The notes under the pieces are model-generated. The model was not told the DNA's origin, searched no databases, and saw nothing but the letters and a program-made list of their open reading frames with translations. Shown in pieces: positions 1-6,117 of a DNA stretch of 7,391 nt (positions within the stretch are counted from its first letter, which is position 1; each line of letters opens with the position of its first letter). Where the stretch lies: contig CAIOSU010000516.1 of assembly GCA_903861055.1 (NCBI GenBank), positions 1-7,391 on the forward strand, in the 5' to 3' direction. The translations under genes and the position numbers were made by a program. This stretch comes from an uncultured bacterium (GTDB lineage Bacteria; Bacteroidota; Bacteroidia; Chitinophagales; CAIOSU01).

Positions 1-80
1 AGAGAGGGATTCGAACCCCCGGGCCTTTAACAGCCAACGGTTTTCAAGACCGCCGCATTCGACCGCTCTGCCATCTCTCC
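1..80 (-). tRNA. tRNA-Ser(UGA), 3' end cut by the window edge
   Basis: Read on the minus strand, the mature 5' end begins at base 80 with GGAGAGA, followed by TG and a normal D arm. The anticodon stem is GCGGT/ACCGT around the loop CTTGAAA, which puts anticodon TGA at 44-46 and decodes UCA-type serine codons. A long variable region with a short GGC/GCC stem follows, as expected for a class II tRNA such as tRNA-Ser. The T arm is GGGGG-TTCGAAT-CCCTC with one G-U pair. Only TCT of the 3' acceptor strand lies inside the window. The remaining four paired bases (CTCC expected), the discriminator base and any encoded CCA fall beyond base 1. No intron or unusual base is visible. Confidence 0.96.
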
Positions 81-85
81 GTGGG

Positions 86-93
86 CAAAAGTA
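86..93 (-). promoter_or_regulatory. Bacteroidota -7 element for tRNA-Ser
   Basis: On the minus strand this reads TACTTTTG, a full match to the Bacteroidota -7 consensus TAnnTTTG. Only five bases (CCCAC) separate it from the first base of the mature tRNA, so transcription should begin at or within a few bases of the tRNA 5' end. The expected -33 TTTG is not clear; around 113-118 the minus strand reads GTGTTA. The placement is seen in the sequence; promoter activity is inferred. Confidence 0.45.
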
Positions 94-143
94 AGAATAG
101 TTAGGATTATTTTAACACTGACGCGAAAATTATTGTGCAATGC

Positions 144-157
144 TTGCCGACAGGCAA
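144..157 (-). terminator. Short GC hairpin, possible terminator of the response regulator gene
   Basis: A perfect five-base-pair inverted repeat, TTGCC/GGCAA with a four-base loop, lies about 40 bases beyond the stop codon of the response regulator. On the minus strand it is followed by mixed sequence and then AATAATTTT rather than an immediate T run, so it is at best a weak intrinsic terminator. It is the only GC-paired hairpin in the 114-base gap between the regulator and the tRNA. It could equally be a fragment of a dispersed intergenic palindrome. Confidence 0.3.
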
Positions 158-194
158 CCATAAGTACTCATAATGAGCAGTTTAGCTTGCTGAG

Positions 195-887
195 CTAGTC
201 GGTGAATTTGTAGCCGATACCCCGAATAGAGTGGAAATGTTGGGGTTCTTTCATGTCTTCCTCAAAGTATTTGCGAAAAGAAAGAATGAAATTGTCAATT
301 GTTCGGGTTGATGGATACACATCGTAGCCCCAGACGTATTGCAATATTTGGTTTCTTGATACAGGTTCACCCTTTTTATCAATCAGCAGTTTTAGCAGCA
401 TGGCCTCGCGCTTGGTAAGCAGCAAATCGCCATTTACGCCCTTGGCCTCATGAGTAAGAAAGTTTACTTCATTGCCGCCAAACTTGTAGTTCTTAAGGCT
501 CCCCTCTTCAGCTGTGCCTTTTAGGCTGTGCTTGATAAGCACTTTTACCCTTAGCAGCAACTCTTCAAGGTTAAAGGGCTTGGGCAGGTAATCATCACCA
601 CCTACTTTAAAGCCTTTTATTTTATCATTACTATCGCCTTTAGCTGTAAGAAATAGAATGGGAATATCCATATCTAATAGGCGTATCTGCTCGCAAACCT
701 GATAGCCATCCATGCGCGGCAGCATTACATCCAGTATAATCAGATTAAAGCGCTGGTCTTTGAATTTAAGCAAAGCTAGTTCGCCATCGGCAACAGCCAC
801 TACCTCATAATCCTCCAGTTCAAGGTTCATTTTCACTGCTTCCAGCAAATGCTCCTCATCTTCTACCAATAGTATACGCGGTTTCAT
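195..887 (-). CDS. OmpR/PhoB-family response regulator transcription factor
   Basis: A complete two-component response regulator of 230 residues, the normal length for this family. The receiver domain covers about residues 3-118: acidic pocket E9-D10, phospho-acceptor D53 in LILDVMLPRMDG, switch residue T81 and invariant K103 in the KPF motif. The C-terminal winged-helix DNA-binding domain covers about 131-228, with a recognition-helix region near TRTIDNFILSFRK and the typical RGIGYKF wing at the end. When phosphorylated by a histidine kinase it should bind promoters as a dimer. The ATG at 887 is preceded by an A-rich leader with no Shine-Dalgarno motif, usual for Bacteroidota. No kinase gene adjoins it in the window: upstream is an aldehyde dehydrogenase, downstream a tRNA. 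The specific regulon cannot be told from sequence, so no gene symbol is assigned. Confidence 0.95.
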   Translation of the reverse strand: MKPRILLVEDEEHLLEAVKMNLELEDYEVVAVADGELALLKFKDQRFNLIILDVMLPRMDGYQVCEQIRLLDMDIPILFLTAKGDSNDKIKGFKVGGDDYLPKPFNLEELLLRVKVLIKHSLKGTAEEGSLKNYKFGGNEVNFLTHEAKGVNGDLLLTKREAMLLKLLIDKKGEPVSRNQILQYVWGYDVYPSTRTIDNFILSFRKYFEEDMKEPQHFHSIRGIGYKFTD

Positions 888-924
888 AGTTTATCTTGAG
901 CAGGCAAATTAAAGGTAATAAAGC

Positions 925-957
925 CAAATACGAACCTTGATTGTCATTTTTACAAAA
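925..957 (-). promoter_or_regulatory. Weak candidate promoter of the response regulator gene
   Basis: In the 85-base gap between the dehydrogenase stop and the regulator start, the minus strand has TTTG (953-956), then 20 bases, then CGTATTTG (925-932). The spacing suits a Bacteroidota -33/-7 pair, but the -7 part matches TAnnTTTG only in its TTTG half. The regulator may instead be read through from the dehydrogenase gene. Confidence 0.22.
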
Positions 958-972
958 CTCTGACAAGTGGGC

Positions 973-2337
973 CTATGCCACATACACTGTTTTAATGTTT
1001 ACAAACTCCTTTATACCAAACGCCGACAACTCGCGGCCATAGCCACTCTGCTTTATACCACCAAAAGGCAAGCGTGGGTCTGATTTTACAAATGCATTTA
1101 CAAAGCAACAGCCTGCATCAAGGGCTTTAGCCGCAATTTGTTTACCTCGTTGCTTGTTTTGGGTAAATACCGCAGCACCGAGCCCGAAAACCGTATCATT
1201 GGCTACATAAATGGCTTCGTCTTCATCTTTGACCCTAATAACGGACGCTACAGGGCCAAAAATCTCTTGGTCGTAGGCTGGCTGGCCTTTATGCACATTG
1301 GCCAGCACCGTAGCCGGATAATAGGCTCCTGCCCTATCAGGCACTTGTGCCCCAAGCAGCACTGTTGCGCCATGCGCTATACTGTCAATCACCAGGGCGT
1401 GAATCTCGTCTCGAAGGTCGTGTCTTGCCAATGGCCCAAGTGTGGTATTTTCATCCGAAGGGTCGCCCATCACGGCCCGTTTCATTTCGGCAACAAAGAG
1501 TTGTATAAACTCATCGTAGACTGCATTCAACACTATAAAACGCTTTGCCGCAATGCAACTTTGTCCGTTATTAATCAATCGGCTTTTGGCACATTGTTGG
1601 GCTGCGTGTTTCAAATCAGCATCTTCAAGTATTATATATGGGTCGCTACCACCCAGCTCAAGCACTGTCTTTTTAAGACTTTTACCTGCTGATGCAGCCA
1701 CGGCACTGCCAGCTGGAGTGCTTCCAGTAAGGGTCACTGCCTTAATTAATGGGTGCTCAATTACATGCGGCACTAACTCACTACCAATCAACAAGGTTTG
1801 GAATAGGTATTTTGGAAAACCCGCATCTATCAGCACTTGCTCAATGGCTAAGGCACAGCCAGGTACGTTGCTGGCATGCTTCAATACTCCAGCATTTCCA
1901 GCCATTAATGCTGGCGCAATAAAGCGAAAAACTTGCCAAAATGGGAAATTCCAAGGCATTACGGCCAAAACAATCCCAATCGACTCAAAACGGACAAAGC
2001 TTTCACTCGCATCGCTTACTATGGGTTGGTCTTTCAGGAAACTTTCCGCGTTATCGGCATAGTATTCGCACACCCAAGCACACTTTTCTGCCTCTAAAAC
2101 TCCTTCTTTAATTGGCTTGCCCATTTCTTCGGCCATTAGCTTCGAAAACTCGTGGCTCTGTGCCCGCAATATTTCGGCAGCCTTGCGCATTAGCCCAGCA
2201 CGATGCTGAAAATCAGTTTTGCGCCAGGCCAACCAAGCTTGATGACCTTGGCTTATACACTCGTCTAACTCGTCTTTGAGAAGTGATTTGTAATCTTTTA
2301 AAATTTTACCTGTGGCTGGATTTACCGACTGCATCAT
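973..2337 (-). CDS. NAD(P)-dependent aldehyde dehydrogenase, succinate-semialdehyde dehydrogenase (Sad/YneI) type
   Basis: A full-length aldehyde dehydrogenase of 454 residues that oxidises an aldehyde to its acid with NAD(P)+. All catalytic landmarks are visible: N130 in MPWNFP (oxyanion hole), K153 in the cofactor site, general base E227 in LELGGSDP, nucleophile C261 in NGQSCIAAKRF and E358 in EIFGPV. The motifs LKHA, LELGGSDP, GQSC-x-AAKRF, LGP-x-AR-x-DLRDE and the C-terminal GRELS-x-FG-x-EF closely recall E. coli Sad (YneI), an NAD-linked succinate-semialdehyde dehydrogenase of about 460 residues. Succinate semialdehyde is therefore the likeliest substrate, feeding 4-aminobutyrate or related carbon into the TCA cycle, but substrate choice in this superfamily cannot be settled by eye. 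The start has two adjacent ATG codons (2337 and 2334); the upstream one is used here. No GABA transaminase or permease gene is nearby. The enzyme is cytoplasmic, with no signal peptide. Confidence 0.93.
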   Translation of the reverse strand: MMQSVNPATGKILKDYKSLLKDELDECISQGHQAWLAWRKTDFQHRAGLMRKAAEILRAQSHEFSKLMAEEMGKPIKEGVLEAEKCAWVCEYYADNAESFLKDQPIVSDASESFVRFESIGIVLAVMPWNFPFWQVFRFIAPALMAGNAGVLKHASNVPGCALAIEQVLIDAGFPKYLFQTLLIGSELVPHVIEHPLIKAVTLTGSTPAGSAVAASAGKSLKKTVLELGGSDPYIILEDADLKHAAQQCAKSRLINNGQSCIAAKRFIVLNAVYDEFIQLFVAEMKRAVMGDPSDENTTLGPLARHDLRDEIHALVIDSIAHGATVLLGAQVPDRAGAYYPATVLANVHKGQPAYDQEIFGPVASVIRVKDEDEAIYVANDTVFGLGAAVFTQNKQRGKQIAAKALDAGCCFVNAFVKSDPRLPFGGIKQSGYGRELSAFGIKEFVNIKTVYVA

Positions 2338-2375
2338 GAGTTATCATTTTATAGTACCTCAATATACAACTACCA

Positions 2376-2383
2376 CAAAAATA
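2376..2383 (-). promoter_or_regulatory. Candidate -7 element for the aldehyde dehydrogenase gene
   Basis: The minus strand reads TATTTTTG, a full match to the Bacteroidota -7 consensus TAnnTTTG, and lies 38 bases upstream of the ATG. That would give a leader of about 30 bases. No TTTG is found at the expected -33 distance, and the surrounding sequence is very AT-rich, so chance matches are possible. Confidence 0.38.
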
Positions 2384-2484
2384 TCAGAAACCAATCGTTG
2401 AATTAATCGAGCAGGCGATAAATTTTACGACTAGATTTTACTTATATCAGACATAATAAGTTATTGATAAAGAACTAATTAAGT

Positions 2485-2501
2485 ACTTTAGTACAAAGTT
2501 A
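2485..2501 (-). promoter_or_regulatory. Second -7-like element overlapping a small dyad in the 188-base gap
   Basis: The minus strand reads TAACTTTG (2501-2494), another full match to TAnnTTTG, about 157 bases before the dehydrogenase start. It overlaps a dyad with arms ACTTT (2485-2489) and AAAGT (2495-2499). This could be a distal promoter with an operator, or a weak AT-only hairpin at the end of the kinase operon. There is no GC-rich terminator and no -33 match. The remainder of 2338-2525 is AT-rich and shows no gene. Confidence 0.22.
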
Positions 2502-2525
2502 AAATACAACAATGGCTATTGACTG

Positions 2526-3857
2526 CTACTGAATACTTACTTGGATAGTAGTATCGCCGATGGTGATGATATCATCAGGCTGAAGCATTATGCCACGGTC
2601 ATCAATAGGCATAGAATTTACCAATACGCCATTGGTAGAACGGTACCACCCTGGCAGACCCTCTTTGTTGCGCCACTGTCCGTCGCGAAGATACCAATAG
2701 TTGCTGGGTGCATCGTATTCAATAGTTGCATGGAAATTGGAAACATAGTTTGTAAACTGTTCCATGATACCTATGTCGTTGGTAAATGGGCTATCAGGGT
2801 TAAACCAGCCTATGGTAAGTAGTACTTTACCTTGCAATTTTAATAGGTTCGACAAGTTGTAAGTCCGACCTATTTCGTCGCCATTCATCACTTTAAACAA
2901 CCATTGGTGATGTGGCAAAACTTGAATGGGCTCTTTGCGAAGTGCTGAGTACCCGGCACTTAGGTTTAGTTTATCTATTATATCTTGGGCAAATTGGTAA
3001 CGTTCAGTTGCTTCCGGGCGAAGGCATTTATCTATAACCTCAATCCACATTCTATCATTAACAGAGCGCTCTAGTATACTGCGGTCCCAATTGCCAAGTT
3101 TCTTTCTGGCTTCATATCCGGCCATGTCGGCAATGTAATCGTCAAAATCGCCATAGGGCAGCGTGCCAGCAGTAAGCAATTCATACATTACTACCCCAAA
3201 GGCATAAATATCATTGGTGTTGCCCATTACTTTAAATGCCTTGGTAGGGTCACTTTGCTCTGGTGGCGAATAAGTGCCTGTAGCAAAAACTTGCTTGGCA
3301 TGGCCCATAAAGTTGGTAATGGTATGGCGCTTTTTAATGGATGCGGATATACCAAAGTCGGCCAGTGCAGTATTGCCGTTTTCGTTAAAAAGGATGTTCT
3401 CTGGCTTGATATCTCGATGGATAATGCCTTTTGCGTGCAACACGCCCAAACCCTTTAATATTCCGTAAGCAATACGGTTTATTGCGGTTTTGGGTAGCTT
3501 TTCGCCCACCTTATCCCTCAAAGAACCGCCTGGACAAAGATCCATCAACATATACGGGTTGCCGCCTACATGGTGAAAATCGTAGCTGCGCACCACAAAT
3601 TCCGAATCGAGATTGCTACCGTGCTCATACTCTTGCCTAAAGCGTTTAGCGTATTCTTGTCGTTCTTGAGGAAGGAAATTCCACATTTTGGTAATCTTAA
3701 GCGCGTATTTGCGCCCCTGCCCTTCAACTAAGTAAACGCTACCGAAGCCGCCTTCTCCCAACTCTTTTATTACCTTATAGGCACCGCGCTCACTGGAAAA
3801 TACATATCCAGGAACGATATCAACTTTTTCGGGAGTAAATGAGGGGCCGCTGCTCAC
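2526..3857 (-). CDS. Hanks-type Ser/Thr protein kinase with degenerate C-terminal FHA domain
   Basis: A cytoplasmic eukaryotic-like Ser/Thr kinase of 443 residues. The kinase domain (about 27-297) is intact: glycine loop G34-EGGFGSV, catalytic K54, HRD at 147-149 with K151 and N154, DFG at 167-169, PPE at 198-200, D216 and R286. It is an RD kinase whose activation segment holds T179, T181, T193 and T195, likely autophosphorylation sites. The C-terminal part (about 345-443) is FHA-like: S373, H376 and N409-G410 with LVN remain, but the usual Gly-Arg pair is G350-W351, and extra residues lie between the WYLRD strand and the TNG loop. No membrane segment or PASTA domain is present. The start is GTG at 3857, six bases after the upstream stop; no other in-frame start occurs before M58, which is past the ATP-binding lysine. 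Its likely partners are the adjacent FHA protein and PP2C phosphatase. Confidence 0.95.
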   Translation of the reverse strand: MSSGPSFTPEKVDIVPGYVFSSERGAYKVIKELGEGGFGSVYLVEGQGRKYALKITKMWNFLPQERQEYAKRFRQEYEHGSNLDSEFVVRSYDFHHVGGNPYMLMDLCPGGSLRDKVGEKLPKTAINRIAYGILKGLGVLHAKGIIHRDIKPENILFNENGNTALADFGISASIKKRHTITNFMGHAKQVFATGTYSPPEQSDPTKAFKVMGNTNDIYAFGVVMYELLTAGTLPYGDFDDYIADMAGYEARKKLGNWDRSILERSVNDRMWIEVIDKCLRPEATERYQFAQDIIDKLNLSAGYSALRKEPIQVLPHHQWLFKVMNGDEIGRTYNLSNLLKLQGKVLLTIGWFNPDSPFTNDIGIMEQFTNYVSNFHATIEYDAPSNYWYLRDGQWRNKEGLPGWYRSTNGVLVNSMPIDDRGIMLQPDDIITIGDTTIQVSIQ

Positions 3858-3863
3858 TGTGCT

Positions 3864-4670
3864 TTACTTGGTTTGGAAGGTATAAATACGGTTGCCCATT
3901 AATATCTTAGACCCTTCTGTTAGTTCTACCTTGCCATTTACCTGAATAAAGGTGGCACCGTTTGAGCTTTTATCATTTAAATACCATTTGCCGTCCTCGA
4001 ACAAAAAACTGGCATGCTCTTGGCCAGAAATACTCATATTACCAGCATCTAAGTTGTCACGGTTTACTGATACTTCAGCACCGTTAAACTCTTTCACGCT
4101 TTGGCTGCGCTCCTCAATCAATTTAAACTCCGGCTTGGCTTCTTCTTCAGGGGTCAAATCGCCGAGGCGCATGGTTTTGTTGGCACCAGCAGCTTTTTGT
4201 ATTTGATGGCTAGCAGCTGGTTGATACGCTGGGGCTGCTGCTTTTGCATCGCCGGTTGTACCACAATTAGGGCAAGGGTGTGACGCCGAAACTTCGTTGC
4301 GAAGCGGGTAAAAACCGCATGATGGACATTTGGTTACATCACTGGCAGCGGTATTTTGGCCTCCTAAGGTAGGCGGTGTAAGGTTTGAAGATTCAGTGCT
4401 ATTCTCGTCCCAAGCGGGCATATTTGAGCGTCCACCAACGATAGTAGGATTTGACAACCTACCTCCGCCGCCAGCCGATGGGGCATCATTACTATCCCAA
4501 GCAGGGCCCGAAGCTACACCGCCAATCATGGTAGGGTTACTGCCACCTATATTGCCCTTAGGGGCGCTTGAATCAACACCACCAGCAGAACCTGCTAACT
4601 GTGATCCGCATTTTTTACAAACCTTGGTATCCGCTTCATTGGTAAAACCACATTCTTGGCAACGTATCAT
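3864..4670 (-). CDS. Double zinc-ribbon protein with C-terminal FHA domain, probable phospho-adaptor
   Basis: A protein of 268 residues in four parts. An N-terminal zinc ribbon has C4, C7, C18 and C21. A low-complexity Gly/Ser/Asn linker (about 24-110) holds repeats with NPTMIGG, NPTIVGG and PPTLGG. A second zinc ribbon has C115, C118, C133 and C136. After an Ala/Gln-rich spacer with KTMRLG (165-170), an FHA domain (about 182-268) carries R204, H219 and the canonical DKSSNGATF loop (233-241), with the Ser-x-x-His motif slightly altered to SGQEH. FHA domains bind phosphothreonine, so this is probably a soluble adaptor or substrate of the kinase encoded six bases downstream. The start at 4670 places the first zinc-ribbon cysteine at residue 4, typical of this domain at a true N terminus. 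There is no signal peptide or membrane segment. The exact partner is inferred from context. Confidence 0.9.
   Translation of the reverse strand: MIRCQECGFTNEADTKVCKKCGSQLAGSAGGVDSSAPKGNIGGSNPTMIGGVASGPAWDSNDAPSAGGGGRLSNPTIVGGRSNMPAWDENSTESSNLTPPTLGGQNTAASDVTKCPSCGFYPLRNEVSASHPCPNCGTTGDAKAAAPAYQPAASHQIQKAAGANKTMRLGDLTPEEEAKPEFKLIEERSQSVKEFNGAEVSVNRDNLDAGNMSISGQEHASFLFEDGKWYLNDKSSNGATFIQVNGKVELTEGSKILMGNRIYTFQTK
4395..4541 (-). repeat. Imperfect 87-base tandem repeat inside the zinc-ribbon/FHA gene
   Basis: Two copies, 4482-4541 and 4395-4454, encode residues 44-63 and 73-92 of the zinc-ribbon/FHA protein. Each has the pattern SNPT-(M/I)-(I/V)-GG, then a few residues, then PAWD-x-N. Equivalent Thr (47 and 76) and Trp (58 and 87) codons lie exactly 29 codons apart, and the DNA is still recognisably alike. 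A shorter third element, TPPTLGG at residues 98-104, follows. The pattern suggests duplication of a short phospho-acceptor or binding motif. Confidence 0.7.
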
Positions 4671-4711
4671 AGTTATTGGTTTAGTAGGTTCTGTTGTGTT
4701 TTCAATTTAAT

Positions 4712-6109
4712 TTATTTGCCCCCATCTGGGTTGAGGCCGCCTTTGGGTAAGTTTGGACCTTGTTTGCGGGGGGTTAATCCACCTGGAGTATTATTTTTGG
4801 CGGTATCCTTCGGTAAATTAACGTTTATTCCAGAGGGTTTTGTGGTGTCTTTTGGGGCTGTCGTTTTTGGCGAAATGTTATCTACCGGTTTTTCATTGCC
4901 ACCATTAGTAACGTTATTTGTATTGGATCCTGTCACAGGTGGTTTAGTCGGTGCACTGGGCGCAGTGTTGTTAGTTTGGCTATTAGTGGTGGTAGTTGCC
5001 GGCGCATTTACTTGAGTTGGTTCAATAACACTTGCAGGCGGCGTATCAATAACTAAATTGTTCAAAGCAGGCGTGTCAATTGGGTTTACTAATGTATCGT
5101 TACTATCTTGCCCAACTTCGCCTTGGCCTGGTTTCAAAATAAAAAATACCACCGCTGCAATTATTGCCAATACTACCATCACCCCAATAATCAGCACTTT
5201 GTTGGGTCCTTCTTTTGACGCAACGGTGTTAATTGGGGCATTACCTCCATTCTTCGATACTGCCGTTTTAATGCTAGCGTTAGGTTTGTTGCTCACTGTG
5301 ACGCCTGCTTTGCCCTCAATTACATCGAGCAGCAATACCGTAATATTATCAGTTCCGCCTGCTGAATTGGCAACTTGTATCAGCTCTTTACAGGTTTCGG
5401 CGGTCCTCAATCTTCCACTCAATATTCCACCAAGCATATTATCGCTTACCATGCCACTTAGCCCATCACTACAAAGCAGCACCCTGTCACCTTGCTGCAA
5501 CGGCACCATTTTGGCATCAGGTTTTGGCCCCCTAGCCTCATCGCCCAAACTTTGTGTAATGATGTTACTATTTTCATGCAGTCGAGCCTCTTCGGGAGTT
5601 AGTTGTCCATTTCTTACGAGTTCCCAAACAATAGAGTGGTCATCGGTTATTGGGTAAAACTCTGAACCGTCGCGGTATAGATACATGCGGCTATCGCCCG
5701 ACCATGCCACGTATGCCTTATCATTCACTACCCAACAAACTACTGCAGTTGTACCCATACCAGCAGTGGTAGGGTCTTCGTGAGTGCGCTGTACAATATT
5801 TTGGTGTGCTCTTACCACCACCTTTTTCACAAAACTCAATATAGCTTGGTCGTCAGCCGGCAAAGCGGTAACCTTTTTAAACTCTTCGGCTACACTTTCT
5901 TGCGCAATTTCCGATGCCACTTCGCCTGCATTGGTGCCACCCATACCGTCGGCCACAAACAACACTGCGCCTAATACGCCTAAATCAAATTGCTCGTCGC
6001 GCTTGTAAGTCCAATCTTGGTTGGATAGGTCTTTGCACAATACAAAGTTATCCTCATTGTGGTCGCGCACCTGCCCAACATCCGTACTACCGAAGATTTC
6101 AACTTTCAT
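4712..6109 (-). CDS. PP2C-family Ser/Thr phosphatase with transmembrane segment and long tail
   Basis: A metal-dependent PP2C (PPM) phosphatase of 465 residues. The catalytic domain covers about 1-262 with all motifs: R15 and N18-E19-D20 in VRDHNED, D54-G55 in VADGMGG, the GMGTTAVV stretch, GDSRMYLYR, TDDHS, D214 in CSDGLSG and D253-N254 in GGTDNITV. These supply the phosphate-binding arginine and the Mn/Mg-binding aspartates, so it should be active. A linker leads to one strong hydrophobic helix, about 304-324, preceded by Lys and followed by Lys-Pro. The tail of about 140 residues is Thr/Pro/Asn-rich, low in complexity, and ends in GGLNPDGGK. With a cytoplasmic catalytic domain the tail should face the periplasm. 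It most likely reverses phosphorylation by the nearby kinase. The ATG at 6109 follows the previous stop by eight bases. The tail may be a sensor, a cell-wall spacer or a glycosylated stalk; the sequence does not decide. Confidence 0.94.
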   Translation of the reverse strand: MKVEIFGSTDVGQVRDHNEDNFVLCKDLSNQDWTYKRDEQFDLGVLGAVLFVADGMGGTNAGEVASEIAQESVAEEFKKVTALPADDQAILSFVKKVVVRAHQNIVQRTHEDPTTAGMGTTAVVCWVVNDKAYVAWSGDSRMYLYRDGSEFYPITDDHSIVWELVRNGQLTPEEARLHENSNIITQSLGDEARGPKPDAKMVPLQQGDRVLLCSDGLSGMVSDNMLGGILSGRLRTAETCKELIQVANSAGGTDNITVLLLDVIEGKAGVTVSNKPNASIKTAVSKNGGNAPINTVASKEGPNKVLIIGVMVVLAIIAAVVFFILKPGQGEVGQDSNDTLVNPIDTPALNNLVIDTPPASVIEPTQVNAPATTTTNSQTNNTAPSAPTKPPVTGSNTNNVTNGGNEKPVDNISPKTTAPKDTTKPSGINVNLPKDTAKNNTPGGLTPRKQGPNLPKGGLNPDGGK

Positions 6110-6117
6110 AGGCTGCG

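Noticed and set aside
183..197. TAGCT/AGCTA hairpin at the stop codon of the response regulator
   Set aside because: The stem is short and AT-containing, overlaps the stop codon and has no following T run, so it is not convincing as a terminator.
1138..2062. Two overlapping plus-strand open frames opposite the aldehyde dehydrogenase
   Set aside because: They cover the catalytic Cys and Glu motifs of the dehydrogenase in antisense and encode no coherent domain.
898..2416. GAGCAGGC found in both upstream gaps (898-905 and 2409-2416)
   Set aside because: Eight bases in two places with different flanks is within chance, and there is no dyad symmetry to suggest an operator.
2526..3857. Possible pseudokinase
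   Set aside because: The glycine loop, Lys54, HRD, Asn154 and DFG are all present, so only the FHA-like tail is degenerate, not the kinase.
3864..4670. Possible CRISPR or IS-type repeat suggested by the regular spacing in the linker
   Set aside because: The repeats are in frame, imperfect and protein-coding, with no palindromic repeat or spacer pattern and no terminal inverted repeats.
4330..5015. Plus-strand open frames opposite the low-complexity parts of the FHA and phosphatase genes
   Set aside because: Repetitive Gly/Pro/Thr codons on the minus strand leave the other strand free of stops; the Pro/Val-rich products are shadows, and the hydrophobic stretch at their end is the antisense of the Thr/Asn-rich tail.
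5058..5657. Plus-strand open frame of 199 codons opposite the phosphatase gene
   Set aside because: It lies fully antisense to the conserved PP2C catalytic domain and linker; its Ser/Leu/Pro-rich product has no recognisable motif and reflects the codon bias of the real gene.
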